From contig NZ_MTBQ01000003.1 of the NCBI RefSeq assembly GCF_002153375.1, forward strand, positions 62,001 through 126,000: a DNA stretch of 64,000 nt, read 5' to 3'. The number at the start of each line of letters is the position of its first letter. Position 1 is the first letter of the stretch. Under the pieces are notes generated by a model, which ran no database searches, was not told the DNA's origin, and worked only from the letters and a program-made list of their open reading frames with translations. Origin of the DNA: Oceanobacillus rekensis. Its GTDB lineage: Bacteria > Bacillota > Bacilli > Bacillales > Amphibacillaceae. Positions 8,882-16,245 of the stretch are shown piece by piece. The position numbers and the translations under genes were made by a program.

Positions 8882-9658
8882 TTATTCTTGAGTTGAACTT
8901 GTAGCAGTTTCTTCTGTAGCTTCTTCTGTTTGAGCTTTAGCTTCTTCTGCTTTAACTTCAACTTCTTCTGTTTCTTCTCCCTGTTTCACTTCTAAAATAG
9001 CGTCCGCCATTTTTGAAGTCAAAAGTTTAACTGCACGAATAGCATCATCATTTGCAGGGATAACATAATCTATTTCATCAGGATCACAGTTTGTATCTAC
9101 AATTCCGATGATAGGAATATTTAATTTGTGTGCTTCAGCTATTGCAATACGCTCTTTACGAGGATCGACAACAAATAAAGCATCAGGGATTTTAGTCATT
9201 TCTTTAATTCCACCAAGGAATTTAACTAAACGATCTTTTTCTTTTAATAAATTAACAACTTCTTTTTTAGGAAGCACGTCAAAAGTACCGTCTTCTTCCA
9301 TTTTTTCAATTGATTTCAATCGGCTGATACGTTTACGAATTGTTTGGAAGTTAGTAAGTGTACCACCCAACCAACGCTGGTTAACATAGTACATACCAGA
9401 ACGTGTTGCTTCGTCACGTACAGAGTCTTGTGCTTGCTTTTTAGTACCTACGAAAAGAATAGTACCGCCATTTGATGCGATTTCTTTTACATAGTTGTAT
9501 GCTTCATCAACCTTCTTAACCGTTTTTTGCAGGTCAATGATATAAATTCCGTTACGTTCCGTGAAGATGTATTTTTTCATCTTAGGGTTCCAACGGCGAG
9601 TCTGATGTCCGAAATGTACACCAGCTTCTAGCAATTGTTTCATAGATATAGCTGCCAT
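8882..9658 (-). CDS. rpsB: Small-subunit ribosomal protein S2
   Basis: Component of the 30S subunit, on the solvent side between head and body. Signatures seen: [19 protein letters not shown] near residues 9-27 and [19 protein letters not shown] near residues 157-175. The 258-aa length exceeds B. subtilis S2 (246) because of an acidic Glu/Thr-rich tail from about residue 228. The ATG at 9658 has AGGAGG. It has its own promoter and a roughly 150-base leader downstream of the fla/che operon. Confidence 0.98.
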   Translation of the reverse strand: MAAISMKQLLEAGVHFGHQTRRWNPKMKKYIFTERNGIYIIDLQKTVKKVDEAYNYVKEIASNGGTILFVGTKKQAQDSVRDEATRSGMYYVNQRWLGGTLTNFQTIRKRISRLKSIEKMEEDGTFDVLPKKEVVNLLKEKDRLVKFLGGIKEMTKIPDALFVVDPRKERIAIAEAHKLNIPIIGIVDTNCDPDEIDYVIPANDDAIRAVKLLTSKMADAILEVKQGEETEEVEVKAEEAKAQTEEATEETATSSTQE

Positions 9659-9816
9659 AAATAATTCCTCCTAATGGTTTTTTTCCTCCGTTCAGATCAT
9701 TTTTGTATACAGACTAGTCCATACAGACAGCACCAAATATACAAATTACCGAACGTGTGTATTTTTATTAACTTGTTCCATCTTTAAAGATAAACAGATT
9801 ATTTACACCAAAAGTT

Positions 9817-9845
9817 AATATAACATACAGTTTCCTTGTAATCAA
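9817..9845 (-). promoter_or_regulatory. Sigma-A promoter of rpsB
   Basis: TTGATT (9840-9845) and TATATT (9817-9822) with a 17-base spacer, preceded by an extended -10 TGT. It overlaps the very end of swrB. The transcript would start near 9810, leaving a leader of about 150 bases ahead of rpsB. This leader may have a regulatory role, but I identified no defined leader motif. Confidence 0.7.
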
Positions 9846-9849
9846 GCTT

Positions 9850-10308
9850 TTAAACATTTTTTTTGTGTAATTTAAGAATAATTTCTATTTCTGTTTTTCC
9901 ACACTCTAATTTCCTGGCAATGTCACCGATAGCCATGCCTTTACCATGCATTTGAAGTACTTTTGATTCCAAAGAGGCTTCAAGCGTGTCTTCGTAACTA
10001 GTGGAAATATGCTGTTCCATACCTTGTTCCAATTCTTCTTCCATCCATTCCGTTCTTTGTGTTTTTTTATCTGTTGTTGGCTTGTTACTTGAGATTGTTT
10101 CATGTTTGCTCTTCTTCTCTGTTTGTAAATGTGCTTGTAGGCGACTATTTTCAGTTTTAATTTCCTGTAAATAGACTTCGAATAAACCTTCTATTTCTTG
10201 TAAATCTTGAGATTTTATAGTTTGAATCTGTTGAAACAGCTTATAGATTGCTCCAAGGGCAGCCAACTGCAATAAAAAACTAATTATTAATAGGAACGTC
10301 ACCATCAT
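9850..10308 (-). CDS. swrB: SwrB-like flagellar assembly/swarming protein
   Basis: Single-pass membrane protein related to SwrB (YlxL) of B. subtilis, which promotes maturation of the flagellar type III export apparatus. It has one N-terminal membrane helix (about residues 3-25), a charged coiled-coil stretch (about 26-60), a low-complexity linker, and a C-terminal helix-turn-helix-like segment (MAIGDIARKLECGKTEIEIILKL). The 152 aa compares with 167 in B. subtilis. Two adjacent ATGs (10308 and 10305) follow GGAG. Assignment rests on layout and position right after sigD; a repeat remnant separates the two genes. Confidence 0.75.
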   Translation of the reverse strand: MMVTFLLIISFLLQLAALGAIYKLFQQIQTIKSQDLQEIEGLFEVYLQEIKTENSRLQAHLQTEKKSKHETISSNKPTTDKKTQRTEWMEEELEQGMEQHISTSYEDTLEASLESKVLQMHGKGMAIGDIARKLECGKTEIEIILKLHKKNV

Positions 10309-10370
10309 AATTCTCCTTCAACAATGCTTATATCCGTTAACTTCGATAAACTTAGTAAGGACATGCTAGT

Positions 10371-10462
10371 GTCGGCGTTACAGCAATATCTATTTGCTCC
10401 GAGTAACCATAGCAAAGGATGTCACCCTAGCCGACCGGTCCTTTTTATACCTTTTTTGAACA
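10371..10462. repeat. One-ended remnant of the TGTTCAAAAAG repeat family between sigD and swrB
   Basis: The right end reads, on the minus strand, TGTTCAAAAAAGG then TATAAAAAGGACC, matching the terminus of the 12939-13204 element. Inside is a nested fold: GTCGGC (10371-10376) pairs with GCCGAC (10430-10435), enclosing GTTAC-AGCAA paired with TTGCT and GTAAC. I find no second terminal repeat on the swrB side. The sequence stops three bases short of the sigD stop codon. Confidence 0.6.
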
Positions 10463-10465
10463 GCA

Positions 10466-11242
10466 CTATAAAGCATGCATTTTGTTTAATGTTTTTCTTA
10501 ACTTAAAAATAGCTTTTTTGTGTATTTGTGAAATTCTTGAAGTGGTTAATTCAATAACTTGTCCTATTTCCGTAAACGTTAGTTCTTCATTATAAAATAG
10601 ACTGATGACAAGTTGTTCTTTTTCATTCAAGGATTTGATACCTTCCATAAGCTCTTCTTTTATTTCATTCTTTAGTAAGTTCCTATCTGGCGAGATTACT
10701 GAATCATCAGGAATGGAATAACCAATCCCTTCTCTCATTTCACCTAAGTTCCCCTGTGGTTTTTCCTCGATAGAGAGAATATTCCCGAAAAGGGAATCCT
10801 TTATTGTTGTTTCTACTTCCTCTGCTGTCATTCCTGTTATTGTAGCAATTTCAGTAGCAGATGCCGTCCTTTGATGCATTTGTTCGAAATTTTCTTCAGC
10901 GTGTTCGATCTTTTTCGTTTTTTCTCTAATTGATCTTGGAAGCCAATCTTCTTTTCGTAGTCCATCAATGATTGATCCTTTGACACGAAAGGAAGCATAT
11001 GTATCAAATTTCAAATCCCGACTAATATCAAATTTCTTTAGTGCATCATAAAGTCCCAAGAGACCGAAGCTTTTAATATCATCCTTACTAACATTACTTG
11101 GAAGATGACTTGATATCCGCTCAGTATGGTAATTAACTAAGTACATATAATTGGAAATAAGTTCATTGGCAGCTTCCCCACTCTTTTTTATTATCCAATC
11201 ATCCCAAAGTTTCTGTTCAAGAGGAGAATATTTTGAATTCAT
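10466..11242 (-). CDS. sigD: RNA polymerase sigma factor SigD (FliA family)
   Basis: Alternative sigma factor that transcribes late flagellar, motility and autolysin genes. Its 258 aa is close to B. subtilis SigD (254). Region 2 holds the DIKSFGLLGLYDALKKFD and FDTYASFRVKGSIIDGLR stretches (about residues 50-95). Region 4 is at the C-terminus, with LTFTEIGQVIELTTSRISQI acting as the -35-binding helix-turn-helix. The ATG at 11242 follows GGGGAG. Being near the 3' end of the long operon places its synthesis late, as in B. subtilis. No anti-sigma factor gene (flgM) is in the window. Confidence 0.95.
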   Translation of the reverse strand: MNSKYSPLEQKLWDDWIIKKSGEAANELISNYMYLVNYHTERISSHLPSNVSKDDIKSFGLLGLYDALKKFDISRDLKFDTYASFRVKGSIIDGLRKEDWLPRSIREKTKKIEHAEENFEQMHQRTASATEIATITGMTAEEVETTIKDSLFGNILSIEEKPQGNLGEMREGIGYSIPDDSVISPDRNLLKNEIKEELMEGIKSLNEKEQLVISLFYNEELTFTEIGQVIELTTSRISQIHKKAIFKLRKTLNKMHAL

Positions 11243-11282
11243 TTAGTTGTACTCCCCTTCCATTTGTAATAATATAATTGGA

Positions 11283-11780
11283 TTAGATAAAAAACACACC
11301 TTGATTTATTTTTCGGATACTTAATTTACAATCTTCTGGATTAAATTCAATCGTTCTACCGACATTCCCACCTACATCTGATGCCATTATAGGAATTTGA
11401 AGTTCTTGCAGTTTTTGTTCGACTGCTTCTATGTTCCTTGGGCCAATACGCATAACATCTGAAGCTTGCGAGAGTTGAAACATCTGTGCTCCTCCAGCCA
11501 TCTTTGCCTTTAAAGCATATTTTCTTGCGCCGTTCTCAATAAGCAGATGAACGAGATACGGTATAGATGTGTCTGCATATTTAAATCTATTAAGGTTTAC
11601 CTGCTTAGTGGTATGTGAATCTGGAAGCAGAACGTGAGATAAACCAGCTATTTTCTTAGATGAATCATAAATCACTACCCCGACACATGAACCAAGTCCT
11701 GAAGTTCGAATCGTATTTGGTGCACTTACTATATTTAAATCGGCAATACCCACTTTAATAACTTTGCTTGTCTCATTCAT
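11283..11780 (-). CDS. cheD: Chemoreceptor glutamine deamidase CheD
   Basis: Deamidates receptor glutamines and stimulates CheC. Its 165 aa matches B. subtilis CheD (166). The catalytic Cys lies in SGLGSCVGV (about residue 32) and the His in AGLSHVLLP (about residue 49). A KMAGGAQMFQ loop is present. The ATG at 11780 overlaps the end of cheC by 8 bases, so the two are translationally coupled and their products form a known complex. The rest of the adaptation system (CheB, CheC, CheW, CheY) is encoded in this operon, but cheA is not. Confidence 0.94.
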   Translation of the reverse strand: MNETSKVIKVGIADLNIVSAPNTIRTSGLGSCVGVVIYDSSKKIAGLSHVLLPDSHTTKQVNLNRFKYADTSIPYLVHLLIENGARKYALKAKMAGGAQMFQLSQASDVMRIGPRNIEAVEQKLQELQIPIMASDVGGNVGRTIEFNPEDCKLSIRKINQGVFFI

Positions 11781-12411
11781 AATACTTGATTCCCAGTGCA
11801 GTAAATATTTTAATCAATGATTCTGGATCCGGCAATAAAAGAAAATTCCCTTTCATACCCTCGTTTGATCCATCATTTTGATTTATTTCTGTATCAATAA
11901 TAATTGCATCGTCCGTTACTTGTGATAATTCCATTAAACCAGCTATTAAAATAGCTCCCACCATATCTATACCCAAATACGGTACAGAAGGTTGCATATT
12001 TATTTTGGTGAAATCAGATAATGCAGTTAAATAGGTTCCTGTTACAATATTCCCAATTTCATGCAATGCAGAGATTGCGATTTCATTCTCCTTATTATTA
12101 TCAAACAAGGAGAAGTCTGGATCATTGGTGATTTTTCTGACAAGATACTCCGCTTCTTCCACTTTTAATAAAAAGCAGGCGGTTCCAGGTGCTTCCCCTT
12201 GGATTCGAAACATTAATCCGACAATTGTCTCTTCGGGTCTCCCAATTACTTCCACCAGCTCATCATAATTAACAATACTTACAGAAGGTACTTTCATTTC
12301 TATTTTTTGATTCAATAGCTTTGAAAGAGCTGTTGCTGCATTCCCCGCTCCAATGTTACCGATTTCTCTCAGTACATCTTTTTGATCACTTGTTAGCTCT
12401 AAAGAGTCCAT
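11773..12411 (-). CDS. cheC: CheY-P phosphatase CheC
   Basis: Dephosphorylates CheY-P and binds CheD. The protein has 212 aa with two copies of the CheC/FliY phosphatase motif: LREIGNIGAGNAATALSKLL near residue 14 and ALHEIGNIVTGTYLTAL near residue 115. Both have the conserved Glu and Asn. The ATG at 12411 is three bases after the cheW stop. The domain is shared with FliY encoded further upstream in the operon. Confidence 0.94.
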   Translation of the reverse strand: MDSLELTSDQKDVLREIGNIGAGNAATALSKLLNQKIEMKVPSVSIVNYDELVEVIGRPEETIVGLMFRIQGEAPGTACFLLKVEEAEYLVRKITNDPDFSLFDNNKENEIAISALHEIGNIVTGTYLTALSDFTKINMQPSVPYLGIDMVGAILIAGLMELSQVTDDAIIIDTEINQNDGSNEGMKGNFLLLPDPESLIKIFTALGIKYYE

Positions 12412-12414
12412 CAG

Positions 12415-12888
12415 CTACACTTCCATTGATGTTATTTCGTCCATCTCGTCTAAAGCAAGAACTTTTGGCAAATCAAGTAGAATTAATAAACGATTATCTA
12501 CCTTAGCGACACCTTCAATATAGTTTGCATCAACTGTGCCAATTACCTCTGGAGCAGGTTCAATTTGGTCTTGGGGGATATCGATTACATCATTTGCTGA
12601 GTCAACAATCAGTCCTACTTCCATCTCCTTGACCATTGAAATGATGATCCGTTTATTGTCATCATCATTAATCGAACCTTTCATCTTAAATCGAAGTCTT
12701 AAATCGATTACTGGAATGACCACACCACGCAGATTAATAACCCCCTTAACAAATAGAGCGGTTTGTGGAACCCGGGTGATGGGCATTAATCTTTCAATGG
12801 ATCCAATAAGATTTACGGGTATTCCGTACTCTTCGTTCTCAAGTTGGAATATAATCATTTTTCTAGTTAAAGATGTTCCGTGATCCAT
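12415..12888 (-). CDS. cheW: Chemotaxis coupling protein CheW
   Basis: Scaffold protein that links chemoreceptors to the CheA kinase. The start is set at ATG 12888, which has GGAGGG 6 bases upstream and gives 157 aa, close to B. subtilis CheW (156). The further upstream reading frame (to 12945) runs into repeat-associated sequence and is not part of the gene. Typical features are FQLENEEYGIPVNLIGSIERL, VKGVINLRGVVIPVIDLRLRF, and the closing LLILLDLPKVL. In B. subtilis cheA directly precedes cheW; here the preceding sequence is a MITE-like element. Confidence 0.94.
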   Translation of the reverse strand: MDHGTSLTRKMIIFQLENEEYGIPVNLIGSIERLMPITRVPQTALFVKGVINLRGVVIPVIDLRLRFKMKGSINDDDNKRIIISMVKEMEVGLIVDSANDVIDIPQDQIEPAPEVIGTVDANYIEGVAKVDNRLLILLDLPKVLALDEMDEITSMEV

Positions 12889-12938
12889 AATAATCCCTCC
12901 ATTATTATCTGTCGCAATGATAAAATATTTACAGTCGA

Positions 12939-13204
12939 TGTTCAAAAAGGAGGATAAAAATGACCGAGAAGTTCGAGGCAGCGTAGCTTAGAATAAGGAA
13001 AGCTTCTCCGAAATTGCATCGCACGCAGGAAAAGTGGTTTTCTTTTCCAAGGAACGGAACGTATGCTGTTGATACGTGAGTAGCGGAAAAGCAAGCTAAC
13101 GAGCTTCCACAGGATGTGGTCTTCGACGTTCGACACAGGACGTGTCGGTATTTAGGCGAAGCTCCCCTTTCTCGAAACGTCATTTTTACCGGACTTTTTG
13201 AACA
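12939..13204. mobile_element. 266-bp MITE-like element in the cheA position
   Basis: Bounded by inverted termini: left TGTTCAAAAAGGAGGATAAA, right (reverse strand) TGTTCAAAAAGTCCGGTAAA, both continuing AATGAC. There is no credible coding capacity. The interior is a row of hairpins: GGAAAAG/CTTTTCC (13028-13048), ACGTAT/ATACGT (13059-13077), CCACA/TGTGG (13107-13119) and GACAC/GTGTC (13132-13146). It abuts the cheB stop (5 bases away) and ends 50 bases before the cheW start. A 15-base segment outside the left end recurs next to a similar terminus at 4348. I see no transposase; mobilisation by one elsewhere is inference. Confidence 0.75.
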
Positions 13205-13209
13205 ACCAC

Positions 13210-14265
13210 TTACAGCCTAGTTTTTGTTAACTTAACAAGTAGACTTGACACTTCATTTAAAGGTATATGGTAGTCTACCAAACCTGTCTTAACTGCAGAT
13301 TTAGGCATCCCGTATACAATTGAAGTAACTTCATTCTCAGCAATAATAATCGAATTTGAATCTTTGTTTTTTATGTTTATAACTCCGTCCATACCGTCAT
13401 TACCCATACCGGTTAAAACAACAGCGATTTTATTCATTTGTTTTAGTTTCACAATCGAATCAAATAAGACATTAACAGCCGGTCGATGACCTTTGATTGG
13501 GGCATCTTTCGATAAGTGAATTGCAAGTGTTGTTCCTATCCTTTTAACTGTCATATGATAATCCCCAGGCGCAATGTATACAGTGCCTTGTTTAATTATT
13601 TCACCGTGTATAGCTTCTTTAACATGGATTAAACTAAGTTTGTTCAGTCGTTCTGCCAATGATTTCGTAAAGCCGGATGGCATATGTTGGACGATTAAAA
13701 TTGGGGCGATAAATGTTACCGGTAAATTCGTCAATACCTGCTGGAGTGCCCTTGGACCACCTGTAGAGGTACCAATTGCGACAATTGTTTTGTCAAAGCG
13801 TTTCCCATCGAATAAAATTAATTTCTGATCAGTTGGACTGCTCCCTGTTAAGTTCTTTTTCGTTTTTGCTTGTGAGGTCGTATATACCTTGAACCTAATT
13901 TCATTCGCTATTGTTTGGATATCCAGTGAAATGGGTCCCGTTGGTTTTGCAATAAATTCAACCGCACCATTCGATATTGCTTCAATTGTTTTGGTATTCC
14001 CTTCTTTCTTCATACTGGAAAGCATGACAACCGGAACAGGATGTTTTTGCATAATTTCTCGTAATACATCCATTCCATCCATGATTGGCATATGTACATC
14101 CAATGTAACGACGTCCGGTGAAAGTTGGATAATCTTTTTAATTCCTTCTTCTCCATTTCGGGCAGTGGATATTACTTCCATCCGAGGATCATTATTCAGA
14201 ATATCGGTAATCGTCTTTCTCATAAAAGCAGAATCATCGATAACTAATACTCGGATTGGCTTCAC
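13210..14265 (-). CDS. cheB: Chemotaxis response regulator methylesterase/deamidase CheB
   Basis: Removes methyl groups from receptor glutamates when phosphorylated by CheA. It has an N-terminal receiver domain with the DDSAFMRK acidic pocket, phospho-acceptor Asp about residue 56 (VTLDVHMP) and the conserved Lys in FIAKPTGP. It also has a C-terminal esterase domain with the catalytic Ser in GTSTGGP (about 167), His in VQHMPSG (about 194) and Asp in GMGNDGMDG (about 290). GTG 14265 is preferred: GAGGGGTGA lies upstream at good spacing, whereas the GTG at 14274 falls inside that site. The gene looks intact although its kinase gene is absent from this locus. Confidence 0.94.
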   Translation of the reverse strand: MKPIRVLVIDDSAFMRKTITDILNNDPRMEVISTARNGEEGIKKIIQLSPDVVTLDVHMPIMDGMDVLREIMQKHPVPVVMLSSMKKEGNTKTIEAISNGAVEFIAKPTGPISLDIQTIANEIRFKVYTTSQAKTKKNLTGSSPTDQKLILFDGKRFDKTIVAIGTSTGGPRALQQVLTNLPVTFIAPILIVQHMPSGFTKSLAERLNKLSLIHVKEAIHGEIIKQGTVYIAPGDYHMTVKRIGTTLAIHLSKDAPIKGHRPAVNVLFDSIVKLKQMNKIAVVLTGMGNDGMDGVINIKNKDSNSIIIAENEVTSIVYGMPKSAVKTGLVDYHIPLNEVSSLLVKLTKTRL

Positions 14266-14270
14266 CCCGT

Positions 14271-15143
14271 TCACCCCTCAATCAATCGTTTTAATTTTTC
14301 TATAAATGTAATGGACGACTGTCCATGAATTTCCTTGGAATCTTTTAGATAATTGTTTGTAATTTCCTTGATTGCCTTTGCTGCTTTTGATCTATGATTG
14401 AATAAAACATATGGTACTTGTTTAATAACAGCTTGTGTAACTGTTTTATCATCAGGTATAATCCCCATTGAACGACTTTGAACATGTAGAAATTTAGAAA
14501 CAACATCATTAAAACGTCGGAGTGACTTCTGCCCCTCCTGATACCCAAGTGAACGGTTCATAATAACGTAAATAGGCATGCTTCTCTGCATGTTGACCAC
14601 ATGTTTGATCATTCCATATGCATCTGTAATGGCTGTAGGTTCTGGTGTGGTTATAACGATACATTCATCTGAGGCTAGTATGAAAAACAATCCATCTTCC
14701 GTCACACCTGCCCCCATATCAAAGATAATATAATCATACATCTGAACTAGTTCCCTGTATTGGTCATAAAAAAACGACCTATCTGTTTCGCGCATGTTAA
14801 ATAAATGATTCAATCCGGAACCTGCTGCAATATAGGACAAACCATTTGGTCCTGTTTCAATAATTTCATGGACCGATAAATGGTCTTCAAATAAATTAAT
14901 GATTGACTTCTCGGCATGCACCCCCATAAGGATATCAATATTTCCCATTCCCATATCGAGATCAATAACCAACACTTTCTTTTGGGTGTTTATCAGCTGT
15001 AAGGAAAAATTTAATACAAAGTTGGACTTCCCGACACCACCCTTTCCACTTATAACCGATATCGTTTTCGCCTGGTTAGGTGTCCTGTTATTATCCAGTT
15101 TGCGTCTAAGTCCCTCAGCCTGGTCATATATCACTATGTTCAC
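14271..15143 (-). CDS. flhG: MinD-like flagellar number regulator FlhG (YlxH)
   Basis: ParA/MinD-type ATPase that works with FlhF to set flagellar number and position. It has the deviant Walker A motif SGKGGVGKSNF near residues 32-42, VLVIDLDMGMGNID (Walker A'-like segment), and YDYIIFDMGAGV as Walker B. The N-terminal DQAEGLRRKL is the short helix that stimulates FlhF GTPase. 290 aa, close to YlxH (298). The start overlaps the end of flhF by 20 bases. Confidence 0.92.
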   Translation of the reverse strand: MNIVIYDQAEGLRRKLDNNRTPNQAKTISVISGKGGVGKSNFVLNFSLQLINTQKKVLVIDLDMGMGNIDILMGVHAEKSIINLFEDHLSVHEIIETGPNGLSYIAAGSGLNHLFNMRETDRSFFYDQYRELVQMYDYIIFDMGAGVTEDGLFFILASDECIVITTPEPTAITDAYGMIKHVVNMQRSMPIYVIMNRSLGYQEGQKSLRRFNDVVSKFLHVQSRSMGIIPDDKTVTQAVIKQVPYVLFNHRSKAAKAIKEITNNYLKDSKEIHGQSSITFIEKLKRLIEG

Positions 15144-16245
15144 CCACTAATAGATTACTAATATTTTCAAGGTTCACTTCTATTACATCTTCAGGTACAT
15201 CCTGGCCGTTTGTAATACAGGCAATACCAACTTGGTTTCCTAACGATATATTTAAGATACTCCCATAATGGCTTGTCTCATCTAATTTCGTGAAAATAAC
15301 TTGATGAATAGGTAGATGCTTGAACTGGTTAAAGATTTCCGTATTATCTACTGGCTTTGTTGTCAAAGATAATACGAGGTATGTATCCATCGTATCCATA
15401 TTAATAGTCGTTTTTAATTCTTGGACATATTTCTTATCTCGATAATTTCTTCCTGCAGTATCAATGAGAATGACATCATAAGAAGTGAATTTCTCAATTG
15501 CAACATAGTAATCTTCTATCGAATAGGCTACTTCAAGTGGTACATCCAATATCCGGGCATAGGTTTTTAATTGCTCCACTGCACCAATTCGGTATGTATC
15601 CGCAGTAATAAAAGCCACTTTTTTCTTTTCTTCAAGGATCATTTTTGCTGCAATTTTTGCAATCGTAGTCGTTTTGCCAACACCTGTTGGTCCAACAAAT
15701 TGAATTACCTTTTTATCATAAATAATTCCATGTGATTCAATCAACGCTAACTTAGTTTCTATCGTTTTCTTCACAGCATTCATGATAGTTTGGGGGCTCT
15801 GTTCTTCTACTGAACGTTCAAATTGCTCAAAGGCAGTATGAATAACATTTTCAGAAATCTCGTAATCTACTTCTTGGCTTAATAAATGCTCATAGGCAAA
15901 CTGAAAATCTGGAGGAAATATTCGGTCATCCTGCCTTTTTTGAACCTCTACCATCTTCTTTAATTTTTTAATCTCCAGAAGTACTTCCTGGTTTTCGTGA
16001 TTCATCTGTGTTCGCTGATTCGTTTGTCCCTCTAATACACTATAAGGCTTTGAATTCTTTTTTTCCGTTAACGGTTGTGGGTCTAGTCCAGCAACAACTT
16101 CTATATTTTTCTTTTTGAAAAAGCCAAGAAAACCACCTTGCAAAATTTCCTTTGAATGGAGAATAATTGCATCAGATCCGAGTTCTTTGCGAATTTGGTT
16201 CATTGCTTCCGGCATGGTTGATGCCACATATTTTTTTATTTTCAA
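15124..16245 (-). CDS. flhF: Flagellar SRP-type GTPase FlhF
   Basis: Third member of the Ffh/FtsY GTPase group; it places the flagellar basal body. It has an N-terminal basic B domain (MKIKKYVASTMPEAMNQIRKEL), a variable linker, then the NG domain with G1 [30 protein letters not shown] (G3) and TKLDET (G4). 373 aa versus 366 in B. subtilis. It overlaps flhA by four bases (ATGA type) and flhG by 20, consistent with co-translation. Confidence 0.94.
   Translation of the reverse strand: MKIKKYVASTMPEAMNQIRKELGSDAIILHSKEILQGGFLGFFKKKNIEVVAGLDPQPLTEKKNSKPYSVLEGQTNQRTQMNHENQEVLLEIKKLKKMVEVQKRQDDRIFPPDFQFAYEHLLSQEVDYEISENVIHTAFEQFERSVEEQSPQTIMNAVKKTIETKLALIESHGIIYDKKVIQFVGPTGVGKTTTIAKIAAKMILEEKKKVAFITADTYRIGAVEQLKTYARILDVPLEVAYSIEDYYVAIEKFTSYDVILIDTAGRNYRDKKYVQELKTTINMDTMDTYLVLSLTTKPVDNTEIFNQFKHLPIHQVIFTKLDETSHYGSILNISLGNQVGIACITNGQDVPEDVIEVNLENISNLLVGEHSDI

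Noticed and set aside
10324-10506. 60-codon plus-strand frame across the sigD-swrB spacer
   Set aside because: Antisense to the sigD end and the repeat remnant; no ribosome site.
12888-12945. N-terminal extension of CheW to 176 aa
   Set aside because: It runs through the ribosome site and into repeat-associated sequence; 157 aa fits the family.
12929-13183. 84-codon minus-strand frame inside the MITE-like element
   Set aside because: No ribosome site, no family resemblance, and it spans several hairpins of the repeat.
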